A stretch of 34,897 nucleotides of DNA from an uncultured Clostridia bacterium (GCA_944387505.1 CALXFG010000021.1:1-34897); one strand, 5' to 3'; counted from the first letter of the stretch, positions 1-8,591 are shown. Translations and numbers: made by a program. The notes: a model not told the origin generated them from the sequence alone.

Positions 1-187
1 TATACTTAGTGCTTTTGTTTTTCTATATTTTTTCAAAATTTTTTATATCTATTTTCCCCAGATTATTTAACTCATATATAGATTCCTAAAGTTTTATCTT
101 ATTTTTGATATTTCAGAATATCTCAATTTGTTTTAGATGACTATCATTTCACTTAGATTTAAGAAAAAACTTGATTTTATTATATAC

Positions 188-217
188 AAAAAAGAACTAC
201 TATTTAAATAGTAATTC
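188..217 (-). terminator. Rho-independent terminator of the ABC importer operon
   Basis: Read on the minus strand there is a 10-bp stem (arms 208-217 and 194-203, one G-T pair) with a TTAA loop, followed by six T (188-193). It lies 8 bp past the permease stop, so the ABC operon ends here. The remaining 1-187 is AT-rich and I see no gene or other site in it. Confidence 0.85.
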
Positions 218-225
218 TCCTTGAA

Positions 226-1032
226 TTATTGGAATTTTTTAGATTTCAATATAATTTTTTCTAATAATAGCACAGCTAAATACATCAGTCCTGCCACAAC
301 ACCAAGTATAATCACACTTGCCATAACCAAATCTAACTTAAACACTTGCCCTCCATATACAATTAAATATCCTAAACCTGCTTTGGATACTAAGAATTCT
401 CCAGAAATAACACCTACTAAAGAAAGTCCAATACTAACTTTTAAGGAATTGATAAAGGTAGAAATATTAGCTGGTATAACAATCTTGGTTAATATTTGAA
501 GTTTCGTAGCTTTAAAGGTTTTTGCCATTTTAATTAAATCTTTATCTGTCTTGATAAACCCATTTAGATTTTCTAATATCGTAACAACCAATGAAATGGC
601 AACTGCCATCACAATAATCGCTGGTGTTCCTGCTCCTACCCATATGATAATCACAGGTCCTAAGGCTACCTTTGGTAGACTATTTAATACAACTAAATAA
701 GGCTCTAGCACATCTGAAAGAAATTTAGACCACCATAACATAATGGCAATTATCGTTCCTAAAATCGTTCCTAATAAAAATCCAACAACCGTTTCATATA
801 CAGTTACTTTAATATGCATTAATAAATCATTTGAGCCTAAGTTGGTTAGTGTCTCCCATATTCTACTTGGTTGACTCATAATAAAACTATCAATGATATT
901 CATATTGGCTAATATTTCCCATATTGCTAAAAATCCAACTAATATAGCTATCTGTGTTACAAATACCAGTATTTTTCTTTTTCGATTATGTTTGATATAT
1001 TCTTTTCTTTCTTGTGATATCGAATTATTCAT
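226..1032 (-). CDS. NitT/TauT-type ABC transporter permease
   Basis: This is a binding-protein-dependent transport permease of the SsuC/TauC/NrtB type (BPD_transp_1). It would form the membrane channel for import of a small anion or organic molecule such as nitrate, sulfonate, taurine or a thiamine precursor; the substrate cannot be read from sequence. It has about six hydrophobic segments, and the family EAA-like coupling loop lies in the stretch KMAKTFKATKLQILTKIVIP. I chose ATG at 1032 (268 residues): a GGAAGGAG site lies about 10 nt upstream, and this start overlaps the ATPase stop by 8 bp, typical of translational coupling. The longer ATG at 1071 would bury 47 bp in the ATPase gene and lacks that site. 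No substrate-binding protein is encoded next to it. Confidence 0.9.
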   Translation of the reverse strand: MNNSISQERKEYIKHNRKRKILVFVTQIAILVGFLAIWEILANMNIIDSFIMSQPSRIWETLTNLGSNDLLMHIKVTVYETVVGFLLGTILGTIIAIMLWWSKFLSDVLEPYLVVLNSLPKVALGPVIIIWVGAGTPAIIVMAVAISLVVTILENLNGFIKTDKDLIKMAKTFKATKLQILTKIVIPANISTFINSLKVSIGLSLVGVISGEFLVSKAGLGYLIVYGGQVFKLDLVMASVIILGVVAGLMYLAVLLLEKIILKSKKFQ

Positions 1033-1792
1033 CAACACCCAACTCCTTCCATAAAGTGTTAAAATATCCACTAAATTTTGGACTTTCTCTTACATTGATT
1101 GGATTTCTATTTTCAATTTCAAAATCAATTGTATAAATGTCTTTTACTCTTCCTGGTCTTTTGGTTAATACCACAACTCTATCAGACATACTAATGGCTT
1201 CTGAAATGTCATGTGTAACAATAATAGCCGTCATATTTTCTTTTCTTAATATCGAATAAATATCATTTGTTACCATGATTCTTGTTTGATAATCCAATGC
1301 AGAAAAAGCTTCATCTAGTAACAAAATTTTTGGTTTTGTGGCTAAAGTTCTAATTAGAGCTGCTCTTTGCCTCATTCCTCCAGATAATTCTGATGGATAT
1401 TTATCTTTAAAATCATAAAGATTATATTTTTTTAATAAATTTTCTACATAGCTTTTACTTTCTTCATTTAGTTTTCCTTTTAGTTCTAGTCCTAATATAC
1501 TATTGCTCCATATATTTCTCCATTCTAATAGGCAATCTTTTTGTAGCATATATCCCACTTCTTCTGAGATTCCTTCTACTTTTTTATTTTCTATGTAGAT
1601 TTCTCCTTTTGTCTTTTCCTCTAATCCACTAATGATTGATAATAAAGTGGATTTTCCACAACCACTAGGACCTATGATAGATACAAACTCTCCTTCTTTT
1701 ACTCTAAAATGAATATTATCTAGTGCTAAAATTTCTCCTTCTTTACTTTGATAGGTTTTGCAAATATTTTTTATCTCTAATATGGTTTTCAT
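1025..1792 (-). CDS. NitT/TauT-type ABC transporter ATP-binding protein
   Basis: This is the cytoplasmic ATPase that drives the adjacent permease. All nucleotide-binding motifs are intact: Walker A GPSGCGKST at residues 41-49, Q-loop Gln84, signature LSGGMRQR at 136-143, Walker B ILLLDE at 156-161 and the H-loop histidine at 194. The signature form and the 255-residue length fit the SsuB/TauB/NrtD subfamily. The start has an AAAGGA site about 11 nt upstream. The gene overlaps the permease by 8 bp, so the two form an operon ending at the terminator at 188-217. Substrate identity is unknown because no solute-binding protein or pathway gene accompanies the pair. Confidence 0.93.
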   Translation of the reverse strand: MKTILEIKNICKTYQSKEGEILALDNIHFRVKEGEFVSIIGPSGCGKSTLLSIISGLEEKTKGEIYIENKKVEGISEEVGYMLQKDCLLEWRNIWSNSILGLELKGKLNEESKSYVENLLKKYNLYDFKDKYPSELSGGMRQRAALIRTLATKPKILLLDEAFSALDYQTRIMVTNDIYSILRKENMTAIIVTHDISEAISMSDRVVVLTKRPGRVKDIYTIDFEIENRNPINVRESPKFSGYFNTLWKELGVDE

Positions 1793-1884
1793 CTAGTCTC
1801 ATTCCTTTCCAATCTTTTGATAGATTTGTCATTTATTCTGCCATTAATATATTTTATGTAAAATAAAGAGAGATGGTGTATCTT

Positions 1885-2385
1885 TTACAGCATTACGACT
1901 AAATCCTCTAATATCGTATTTTTCATATTAGGATATTTAGCAAACTTTGATAAATTCATTAAATTATATTTTAATTCTAGTATATGATTATCATAAGTTG
2001 TAATTTGAAAGCATTTCTTCATTACTTTTCCATAAGGATATACATTTTCTTTAACATATATCACAATGGGAATAATAATCGTATTTTTAACTACTTGTTT
2101 GCCAGAATGTTGAATGATTTTTATGCATTCCTGTAAAATAGCATACGGTAAATCTAAAGAAATTTCTTGTTGATACATAATCACATAAAATATTTGTTTA
2201 TCTAACTGTTTATATATTATTTTTATACCTTTCTTACTTTTATAAAAATCAATATATACTAAGTTTTCTTCTTTTATTTTTCCATAAAAATCTGAGAAAC
2301 AATTAAGAAAAAAACAAATTCTTTCTTTGTCCTTAAATAGATATTCAATAATTCCCTTATATTTTACTTCACAATAATTTTCCAT
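1885..2385 (-). CDS. Degenerate Rpn/YhgA-like (PD-(D/E)XK) family protein
   Basis: The 166-residue product resembles the Rpn/YhgA-like putative nuclease family that is numerous in gut Clostridia. The central stretch from about residue 60 to 95 follows the family pattern (hydrophobic strand, a Gln-containing strand, then DLPYAILQECIKII, like the family's 'D-S-MP-RIL-Y-IEII'), and a later IIIPIVIYV strand matches its conserved PIVLYTG segment. The residues expected at the catalytic Glu and Lys appear to be Met and Glu, so nuclease activity is doubtful. The listed ATG has no good ribosome binding site. The frame stays open upstream to 2490, where an AAGGAGG (2497-2503) sits 9 nt before an ATA codon at 2487, suggesting a lost or unusual start (see findings). 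Family assignment is by remembered pattern only. Confidence 0.55.
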   Translation of the reverse strand: MENYCEVKYKGIIEYLFKDKERICFFLNCFSDFYGKIKEENLVYIDFYKSKKGIKIIYKQLDKQIFYVIMYQQEISLDLPYAILQECIKIIQHSGKQVVKNTIIIPIVIYVKENVYPYGKVMKKCFQITTYDNHILELKYNLMNLSKFAKYPNMKNTILEDLVVML

Positions 2386-2663
2386 TAGAATGTTATATTT
2401 TTCACTTTCTTCTTGTAAATCTATATAGTCTTTTTGTTTGATATTATGAATACACTGAATATAGTTCTTATATGTAAATTGATATATGACCTATCGCCTC
2501 CTTACAAAATAAATTTTAACCTTACTTTTGGAAATTTTTTGATATTAAAATATATGATAAAATTTAGAATAAAATATATAAATTAATTATGTATATTAAA
2601 TCACAAAAACGTAAAAAATACAAGCATTTTCTGCTTTTTTCGAATAAATAATTAATTTTTTTG

Positions 2664-2722
2664 AACATTTGTTTGGCTTTTGCTTTCAAATGTTATATAC
2701 TAGTTAAAAATAAACGAGGAAG
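2664..2722 (+). promoter_or_regulatory. Promoter, operator-like inverted repeat and RBS of the antirepressor gene
   Basis: A TTGGCT box (2673-2678) and TATACT box (2696-2701) are separated by 17 bp. An inverted repeat, AACATTTG (2664-2671) and CAAATGTT (2687-2694), straddles the -35 box, where a dimeric repressor would block transcription. The ribosome binding site GAGGAAG (2716-2722) lies 8 nt before ATG 2731. The operator role is inferred from position and symmetry. Confidence 0.6.
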
Positions 2723-2730
2723 TGATATTT

Positions 2731-3570
2731 ATGCAAGAAAACAAATTAGCATTATTCGAAGAAAAAGAGATTAGGATGAAATGGTATAATGATGATTGGT
2801 TCTATTCTGTTGTTGATGTAATATTTGCATTAACGAATAGTAAAGATCCCAAAGATTATTGGTACAAACTAAAAACAAGAGTTAATGAAGAATCTAAAAT
2901 TGAACTATCGACAATTTGTCGACGTTTGAAATTACCTGCAAAAGATGGAAAAATGAGAGAAACAGATTGCACTGATACAAAAGGAATATTAAGAGTTATT
3001 CAATCTATTCCCTCTCCCAAAGCCGAACCTTTTAAATTATGGCTAGCACAGGTCGGAAGTGAAAGATTAGATGAATTAGTAAATCCTGAACTTGCAATTA
3101 ATAGAGCAAAAGAAACATACATTCGAAAAGGATATGATGATGGCTGGATTGCACAAAGATTAAAATCAATAGATAGTAGAAAACAACTAACAGATACATG
3201 GAAAAATAGTGGTGCCAAAAATAGAGACTACGCATTATTAACAGATGAAATTTATAAAAATACTTTTGGTCTAAATACTGCCCAATATAAGACTTTAAAA
3301 GGAATAGATAAAACAAAGCGAAATCTAAGAGATAGCATGGGAAATCTAGAATTAGCCATAACAAATTTGGCAGAAGTAACAGCAAATGAAATACATCATA
3401 AAAATAATAGTTATGGATTAGAAAAATTAAAAGATGATGTTGTAAGAGCTGGCAAAATAACAGGAAAAACAAGAAAGGATATTGAGCAAGAAATTGGAAA
3501 AAAGGTTGTAGACGAAACAAATTATAAAAATCTTACAAACACTCAAACTAAAAATCTACCAAAAAAATAA
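2731..3570 (+). CDS. Bro-N antirepressor / DinD-like protein
   Basis: The 279-residue protein starts with a Bro-N type DNA-binding domain (about residues 10-110, including the W-FYSVVDVIFALT segment and a conserved LW-AQVGSERLDEL stretch). It continues with the helical C-terminal part seen in DNA-damage-inducible DinD-like proteins (about 120-260, including K-LTDTWKNSGA and the TAN-IHHKNN segment). Phage antirepressors act on phage repressors; DinD homologues respond to DNA damage and affect RecA filaments. ATG 2731 is preferred over GTG 2722 because the latter overlaps the GAGGAAG binding site. It stands alone on the plus strand between host genes, with its own promoter and operator-like repeat, and no other phage gene is adjacent. 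It could be a phage remnant or a domesticated stress gene. Confidence 0.8.
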   Translation: MQENKLALFEEKEIRMKWYNDDWFYSVVDVIFALTNSKDPKDYWYKLKTRVNEESKIELSTICRRLKLPAKDGKMRETDCTDTKGILRVIQSIPSPKAEPFKLWLAQVGSERLDELVNPELAINRAKETYIRKGYDDGWIAQRLKSIDSRKQLTDTWKNSGAKNRDYALLTDEIYKNTFGLNTAQYKTLKGIDKTKRNLRDSMGNLELAITNLAEVTANEIHHKNNSYGLEKLKDDVVRAGKITGKTRKDIEQEIGKKVVDETNYKNLTNTQTKNLPKK

Positions 3571-3602
3571 TCTTATTATTGTAATTATTTGAAAAATTTA
3601 TC

Positions 3603-3677
3603 AATAAGAACCTAACCCAACATAGCAATCAAAGATTGCAGTCTGGTACCATAGAACCTTGTTGTCTAAAATAATAA
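3603..3677 (+). repeat. 75-nt structured intergenic repeat, copy 1
   Basis: This copy aligns without gaps to 28557-28631 (64 of 75 positions identical by eye). Shared potential pairings are an outer AATAAG with CTTGTT (G-T wobble), a middle ACC-stem, and a perfect GCAATC/GATTGC hairpin with an AAA loop. It begins 32 bp after the antirepressor stop and runs into a bidirectional terminator. Strand is assigned from the upstream gene and could be the reverse. I do not recognise it as a named RNA family. Confidence 0.6.
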
Positions 3678-3709
3678 GGCTATTTCAATCCATCATCTGA
3701 AATAGCCTT
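3676..3709. terminator. Bidirectional terminator between antirepressor and rluB-type gene
   Basis: A 12-bp stem (3676-3687 with 3698-3709) carries a 10-nt loop. It is followed by a T-rich tract on the plus strand and a weaker TTATTATTTT tract on the minus strand. It separates two convergent genes and can serve both. Confidence 0.8.
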
Positions 3710-3736
3710 TTATCCTTTTTTATTTTTAATTAAATT

Positions 3737-4453
3737 TTAATTAGATATTTTTTTCACTTCTTCTTTCGACAAATATCTCCATTTTCCGAGTTCTAAATCT
3801 TTTACTCCAACTCCTGCAATCGCACTTCTGTGTAGTGCAAGTACTTTATGACCGATTGCCTCACACATTTTTCTTACCTGCCTATTTTTTCCTTCATGGA
3901 TAATAATTTCTAATCTTGTGATTTGTTTTTCTTCATCTGTTTTTAATATCTTTACTTTAGCAGGTTTTGTGATATATCCTCCAATATCCACACCGGTTCT
4001 TAAAGCTTCTACATTTTCTTTACTCACAATTCCTTTTAATGTAACTGTATAAGTTTTGTTAATTTCATGTTTTGGATGTGTCACCTTATATACAAAATCT
4101 CCATCATTTGTAAGAATTAAAGCTCCTGATGTATACATATCTAATCTTCCTACTGGTACTAATCTTTCTTTTACTTTTATCAAGTCCAAAACAGAATCAC
4201 GGTCAAATTGATCTTTTACAGTGGTTACATATCCAATTGGTTTATTTAATAAAATATATATTTTCTTATTTTCGATTTGTACAACCTTATTTTCATACTT
4301 TACTTCGTCTTTTCCAGGCTCTACTTTTGTTCCTAATTCTGTGACTACTTTTCCATCTACTTGCACTTTTCCTTGCAAGATGAGTTCTTCTGCTTTTCTT
4401 CTTGAAGCAATTCCTGCTTCTGCTAAATATTTTTGTAATCGGATTTTTTCCAA
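3737..4453 (-). CDS. rluB: RsuA/RluB-family rRNA pseudouridine synthase
   Basis: The enzyme isomerises a uridine in ribosomal RNA to pseudouridine. An S4 RNA-binding domain occupies about residues 1-60 (LQKYLAEAGIASRRKAEELI). The catalytic domain has the family motif GRLDMYTSGALILTND with nucleophile Asp105, and a C-terminal GKNRQVRKM segment. The length of 238 residues is normal. The start is TTG at 4453: AAAGGAG lies 7 nt upstream and no in-frame ATG is nearby. It follows the unknown gene by 22 bp and ends the cluster. RluB (23S) versus RsuA (16S) cannot be settled by sequence alone, but the S4-bearing Gram-positive members are usually RluB. Confidence 0.9.
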   Translation of the reverse strand: MEKIRLQKYLAEAGIASRRKAEELILQGKVQVDGKVVTELGTKVEPGKDEVKYENKVVQIENKKIYILLNKPIGYVTTVKDQFDRDSVLDLIKVKERLVPVGRLDMYTSGALILTNDGDFVYKVTHPKHEINKTYTVTLKGIVSKENVEALRTGVDIGGYITKPAKVKILKTDEEKQITRLEIIIHEGKNRQVRKMCEAIGHKVLALHRSAIAGVGVKDLELGKWRYLSKEEVKKISN

Positions 4454-4475
4454 AATATTTCTCCTTTCGTTTTTA

Positions 4476-5366
4476 TCACAATTCTGGTGTTTCAGATACT
4501 AATAGTGTTTCTTGTGTTCTAGATGTTTTAGATATATTATCTTCTTGGATACTATGCGTATTCTCATGCTGTTTCTGTTTACTTACAATATAATTTTTTA
4601 CATTTGCTTCCATTCTACTTTGTGAAAGTTTCATCATAAAATCATATATAACTCCTTCTTTTCCATTAAAATTTATTATAGCTATTCTGTTAAAATATGG
4701 ATCATTTTTTAAGTTTAATCCCTCAGACATATCGTCTTGAATATCTTCATTATATTTTATTAAAATCGTTAATGGTTGCTTATCAGGGCATCCTTGTTTT
4801 ATGTATTCATCATATCTTCTTAAAGTTTCTGGAGAATATACCTCTACTCCCTTGCTTATTTGTATTTCTTCTTGTTCTAATGGATTTTGCGTTTGAAATG
4901 TATTTACAAATTCTAAAAAATATCCTAATTGCAAGAATTGTGACAATTTATTCGTATCTAACACTATACCAGCATATGAATAATCTTTAAAGTATTCAAG
5001 ATAGTCACTATTTTCTCCCCAACGTTTTTTAAATACCTTATAGGGTCTTACTTTCTTATTTTCTTTAGAGTTATTGTCTTCATATAATCCTTCATAATCA
5101 AATGGATTTCCTATATTATTAATACAAACTACATGATTTGGATATACCATATTCATTGTATTTAATATTTTCATATTCATACTATTTAGTTTGCTTTTAT
5201 CTATTAAAAGCATCACCTGATTTCCTTGTTTTAGTAATCTTGCACCTTTTATATTTTTTCTATCCAATACTTCTAATATGGGTTGTAAATATTTTTCTCT
5301 TGTAACTTCATTGTTATCCGGAGTTTGTGATATGCTATGTGTTTCATGTTTTGTCACTTCTTGCAT
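4476..5366 (-). CDS. Unknown cytoplasmic protein in the rlu cluster
   Basis: I do not recognise this 296-residue protein. It has no signal peptide or membrane segment. The core (about residues 25-255) looks folded, with alternating hydrophobic strands and helices, while both ends are polar and rich in Ser, Thr, Gln, Asn and Glu and are probably disordered. An AAAGGAG site lies 7 nt before the ATG, and 35 bp and 22 bp gaps separate it from the two pseudouridine synthase genes, so it is co-transcribed with them. The context hints at RNA or translation, but nothing in the sequence proves this. Confidence 0.75.
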   Translation of the reverse strand: MQEVTKHETHSISQTPDNNEVTREKYLQPILEVLDRKNIKGARLLKQGNQVMLLIDKSKLNSMNMKILNTMNMVYPNHVVCINNIGNPFDYEGLYEDNNSKENKKVRPYKVFKKRWGENSDYLEYFKDYSYAGIVLDTNKLSQFLQLGYFLEFVNTFQTQNPLEQEEIQISKGVEVYSPETLRRYDEYIKQGCPDKQPLTILIKYNEDIQDDMSEGLNLKNDPYFNRIAIINFNGKEGVIYDFMMKLSQSRMEANVKNYIVSKQKQHENTHSIQEDNISKTSRTQETLLVSETPEL

Positions 5367-5401
5367 TTTTATTCTCCTTTCTATAGATTACTTTATACAT
5401 A

Positions 5402-6313
5402 TTAAAATCTCTTTCTTTTCTCCAAATCTTCTAAAATATTTTCAAAATAGTCAGGTAATTCTGCTTCTAAATGCATCATTTTTCCAGTTGTAGGATGTGT
5501 AAAATCCAAACTTTTTGCATGCAAACATTGTCCTTTTACATTCCACTCATTTTTTCCATTTGAATACACTTCATCTCCTACAATGGGATATCCTATTTGA
5601 GATAAGTGAACTCTAATTTGATGGGTTCTTCCAGTTTCTATATTTACTTGTAACAATGTATATTTATCATATCTTTCTAACACCTTAAAATGGGTTATGG
5701 CTTCTTTTCCTTTCCTAGTAACAGCCATCTTTTTTCTATCCTTCTCACTTCTTCCAATTGGCATATTAATTGTTGCTTCATTTTCTTTGACGATTCCTCT
5801 TACTAAAGCAATATATGTCTTTTTTACCTTATGGTCTTTTATTTGTTCACTTAAGTTTATATGTGCTTTATCATTTTTTGCAACAATAATAATTCCTGAT
5901 GTATCTTTATCTAATCTATGCACAATTCCTGGTCTAATTTCTCCTCCAATACCTGATAAAGAATCTTTACAAATTGCCATAATGGCATTTACTAATGTTC
6001 CATCAGGATTTCCATTTGCAGGATGTACAACCATTCCTTTTGGTTTATTTACTACAATCATATCTTCATCTTCATAAATAATATCCAAAGGAATATCTTG
6101 TGCTTTTAAAGATACCTCTACTGGAACTTCCTCTTCTAGTTCTATTTTATCTCCTGCTTGTACTTTATAGGATGCTTTTGTGGTTTTACCATTGACCAAT
6201 ACTTTCCCATTTGCAATTAATCTTTGTATTGCCACTCTTGATGTATCTTCAAGTTTTTCCGATAAATATGCATCAATTCTTTTGTTTTCATTTTCTACTT
6301 CAAAATACTTCAT
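5402..6313 (-). CDS. rluD: RluD-family pseudouridine synthase
   Basis: This is an RluA/RluD-type synthase for pseudouridines in 23S rRNA. The S4 domain is at about residues 12-60. The catalytic motif HRLDKDTSGIIIVAKN begins at 132, with Asp135 as the nucleophile. The following GRTHQIRVHL segment is also conserved. The length of 303 residues fits RluD or its Bacillus homologue YlyB. It lies 24 bp downstream of lspA, an arrangement (lspA then rluD-like) widely conserved in Firmicutes. The start has AAAGGA about 11 nt upstream. RluC- or RluA-type site specificity cannot be excluded from the sequence. Confidence 0.92.
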   Translation of the reverse strand: MKYFEVENENKRIDAYLSEKLEDTSRVAIQRLIANGKVLVNGKTTKASYKVQAGDKIELEEEVPVEVSLKAQDIPLDIIYEDEDMIVVNKPKGMVVHPANGNPDGTLVNAIMAICKDSLSGIGGEIRPGIVHRLDKDTSGIIIVAKNDKAHINLSEQIKDHKVKKTYIALVRGIVKENEATINMPIGRSEKDRKKMAVTRKGKEAITHFKVLERYDKYTLLQVNIETGRTHQIRVHLSQIGYPIVGDEVYSNGKNEWNVKGQCLHAKSLDFTHPTTGKMMHLEAELPDYFENILEDLEKRKRF

Positions 6314-6337
6314 GTATTGCTCTATCCTTTCTTTTCT

Positions 6338-6865
6338 CTAAGAATTTGTATTATTTTTATTTTCTGTTTTCTTTTCTTCTGTTGTTAGTTTCTTTTTAGT
6401 TAATTCTTTTGCTGAAAAAGAAGCAAATATAGCAACAAAAGAAACCCAACCAATTAAAATACAAACATCTGCTATATTAAATGCTGGGAAATTTCCAATG
6501 TGAATAAATTCCACAACACTTCCTCTACATAGTCTATCAATAATGTTGCTAACACCTCCTGCAAAGGCAAAGCTTAACAATATTTTTGTTTTTCTTGTTA
6601 CAAATTGGTTATCACTTTTTATAATTCCTAAAATAATCCCTATAATGACTAGATTTGTTAATATTGTCACACTCTTTGAAGTTTCATCATATATTGCATT
6701 TTGTGTCTCTGATTGCTTTAATATCATTTTATCTGGAATCATTGTGATGTCGCCATAATGTATAATAAGAGCCTTAGATAATTGATCTACAAATATAATG
6801 AGAAATATCATGATAGTTAGCATAATATATAATTTTTTGGACTGTTTTCTCTCTTCTTTTCTCAT
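6338..6865 (-). CDS. lspA: Lipoprotein signal peptidase II
   Basis: LspA is the aspartyl protease that removes signal peptides from lipidated prolipoproteins in the membrane. The protein has four hydrophobic segments, the early VDQLSK motif (Asp27), and the two catalytic aspartates in GGVSNIIDR (Asp110) and FNIADVCI (Asp133). I chose ATG 6865 (175 residues): GAGAGG lies 5 nt upstream, while the ATG at 6889 is poorly placed and overlaps the upstream stop. The loop before the second membrane segment lacks the usual N-x-GAAF pattern and reads TQNAIYDETSK, which is divergent. The C terminus has a basic/polar tail. Position before an rluD-type gene supports the call. Confidence 0.93.
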   Translation of the reverse strand: MRKEERKQSKKLYIMLTIMIFLIIFVDQLSKALIIHYGDITMIPDKMILKQSETQNAIYDETSKSVTILTNLVIIGIILGIIKSDNQFVTRKTKILLSFAFAGGVSNIIDRLCRGSVVEFIHIGNFPAFNIADVCILIGWVSFVAIFASFSAKELTKKKLTTEEKKTENKNNTNS

Positions 6866-6881
6866 ACATACCTCTCTTTTC

Positions 6882-8591
6882 CTATACATTTAATCTCTTG
6901 TATATTGTAAAATAATCATCCTCATATAATTTTTGATAATTTGGATCCTTTGTATCTTCTATAATCATATTCATTTTTGAATCCTTATAAGTAATTACAT
7001 GTGTAATATCATATTTTTCAAATGTCTCTTCATAGAAAACACCTATACTAGATGTATTAATAAAGTCCATAAATATATCTTCTTTTTTTCCACTAAATTC
7101 TGGTGCATATAAATCTGCTCTAGAATCAATAAATACTGGTATTCCTCTGTATATCATATAGCTTCCATAATTATATTCATTATAAAACCTAGCATTTCCT
7201 AAATCTATTTTGTTCAATATATAATCACATGCTTGAACTGGGTAAGTAGATTCATCTATATATTCATCATTTTGTTTTGGTTCATAAAAATGATAACTTA
7301 AACCAAGCATAACCAAAATCATTACGATATATCCTACTTTACTTGCAATCATTTGTGTTAATCTTTCTAATCCATTTTTTGTATATATCTCAAATAATCC
7401 ACATATCATTTTATTGACAATTAATACACCAATTAAACAAAACATGGTAACTTGTCTTCTTGATGCCAACATTAAAAGGCATAAACCACTTATCATAAAT
7501 AAGTCACTAAGTTTAATTTTGGTTTTTGTAAAAGTTAGCAGTGCTAAAATAACTACTATTGCTGATAAGGCTTCTGTTTCATCGATAATCGTCATTGGTA
7601 AATGCTCATTAATATTTTGTGTTGTATTTCCTTCCATTGTTTTATATAAATACGTATATGGTGTATCTCCTAATGGTGTTAACAATCCTGTGAAAGCACA
7701 TATAATCATCACCAATATTAACCATTTTACATTTGGATTTTTAGTAAATCTAATTTTATATGGATTTTTTAGTTCTTCTTCTCTTTTGATTTTTACTTTT
7801 TCATTTTTTGCAATGATATCTTTTAACTCTTCTTCTAATGCTAACTTTTTATCCACATGTTTTCCGGATTTTGTTAATAATTTAATTCTAAAATTTAAGA
7901 TTTTTATATTTATTTTTCTGTATATGGTAACTTCTGCTAATACTGCAAGTATATATTCAGCTATATATGGTAAGAACAATACAAAAATAAACGGCCAAAC
8001 AGCACAATGTAAATTAGCAATCAATGTCGCAATAAGAAACAATCCTGCTGCATATCGAATTTTTCTATTTTGCAAAAACATTTCAATACAATAAATAATC
8101 CATACAAATAAAATAAAAGTTACTAATTGTGCTCTTGCTGCAATATATCCTCGCAATATATATATAACAATTGCTGTTAATATAAATGAAAACAATTGAT
8201 TTTTCGCAATTTTTGTATTAACAATATATAGAGAAATTCCTAATATAACGGTTAATATACAAGTTGTTACATAAATTCCTGTCATACCAAATCCATCATA
8301 TATATAATATGTTATTACATCATATAACCAATGTGGATAGGTATAAGCTAAATCTTCATGCCAAGAAAAATGATCTTGCATATCAATTCCAGTTTTGGTT
8401 ATCTGCTCTCCTATTTTTATGGTATAAAATGTATCATTTTGTAATGTAACTGGTGTCATCGCGATACAGAATATAGCAATTAGTACAATTGCTATGATTG
8501 CAAAAAACCACTTAGACTGAAGTATCCCTTTTATCTTCTCGGTTTTCTCATTGTTTTCTTTTTTCTCTTTTTCTTCTTTGTGTTTAAACAT
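6882..8591 (-). CDS. GT-C-like polytopic membrane protein
   Basis: This 569-residue protein has about ten or more membrane segments after a charged N-terminal tail. A conserved-looking acidic loop follows the first segment (NDTFYTIKIGEQI then DHFSWHEDLAYTYPHWLYD), as in GT-C-fold glycosyltransferase-like proteins, and there is a second basic cytoplasmic loop at about residues 225-285. The C-terminal 110 residues form a soluble domain with the YNYGSYMIYRGIPVFIDSRA pattern seen in such uncharacterised membrane proteins. Transfer of a lipid-linked sugar is therefore plausible but unproven. The start is ATG 8591, with GGAGG 6 nt upstream; a TTG at 8606 overlaps that site. It precedes lspA by 16 bp and heads the cluster. 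Confidence 0.75.
   Translation of the reverse strand: MFKHKEEKEKKENNEKTEKIKGILQSKWFFAIIAIVLIAIFCIAMTPVTLQNDTFYTIKIGEQITKTGIDMQDHFSWHEDLAYTYPHWLYDVITYYIYDGFGMTGIYVTTCILTVILGISLYIVNTKIAKNQLFSFILTAIVIYILRGYIAARAQLVTFILFVWIIYCIEMFLQNRKIRYAAGLFLIATLIANLHCAVWPFIFVLFLPYIAEYILAVLAEVTIYRKINIKILNFRIKLLTKSGKHVDKKLALEEELKDIIAKNEKVKIKREEELKNPYKIRFTKNPNVKWLILVMIICAFTGLLTPLGDTPYTYLYKTMEGNTTQNINEHLPMTIIDETEALSAIVVILALLTFTKTKIKLSDLFMISGLCLLMLASRRQVTMFCLIGVLIVNKMICGLFEIYTKNGLERLTQMIASKVGYIVMILVMLGLSYHFYEPKQNDEYIDESTYPVQACDYILNKIDLGNARFYNEYNYGSYMIYRGIPVFIDSRADLYAPEFSGKKEDIFMDFINTSSIGVFYEETFEKYDITHVITYKDSKMNMIIEDTKDPNYQKLYEDDYFTIYKRLNV

Noticed and set aside
2722..2730. GTG start for the antirepressor gene
   Set aside because: It overlaps the GAGGAAG ribosome binding site; ATG 2731 is correctly spaced.
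3098..3520. 140-codon minus-strand frame inside the antirepressor gene
   Set aside because: Leu/Phe-rich shadow of a Lys-rich gene, no binding site.
3603..3677. tRNA or SRP RNA interpretation of the 75-nt repeat
   Set aside because: No acceptor stem with CCA, no T-loop GTTCRA motif, and no SRP GGAA/GCAG core; the pairings do not form a cloverleaf.
7414..8094. 226-codon plus-strand open frame opposite the GT-C-like gene
   Set aside because: No ribosome binding site, hydrophobic low-complexity product, and it mirrors a well-supported minus-strand gene.
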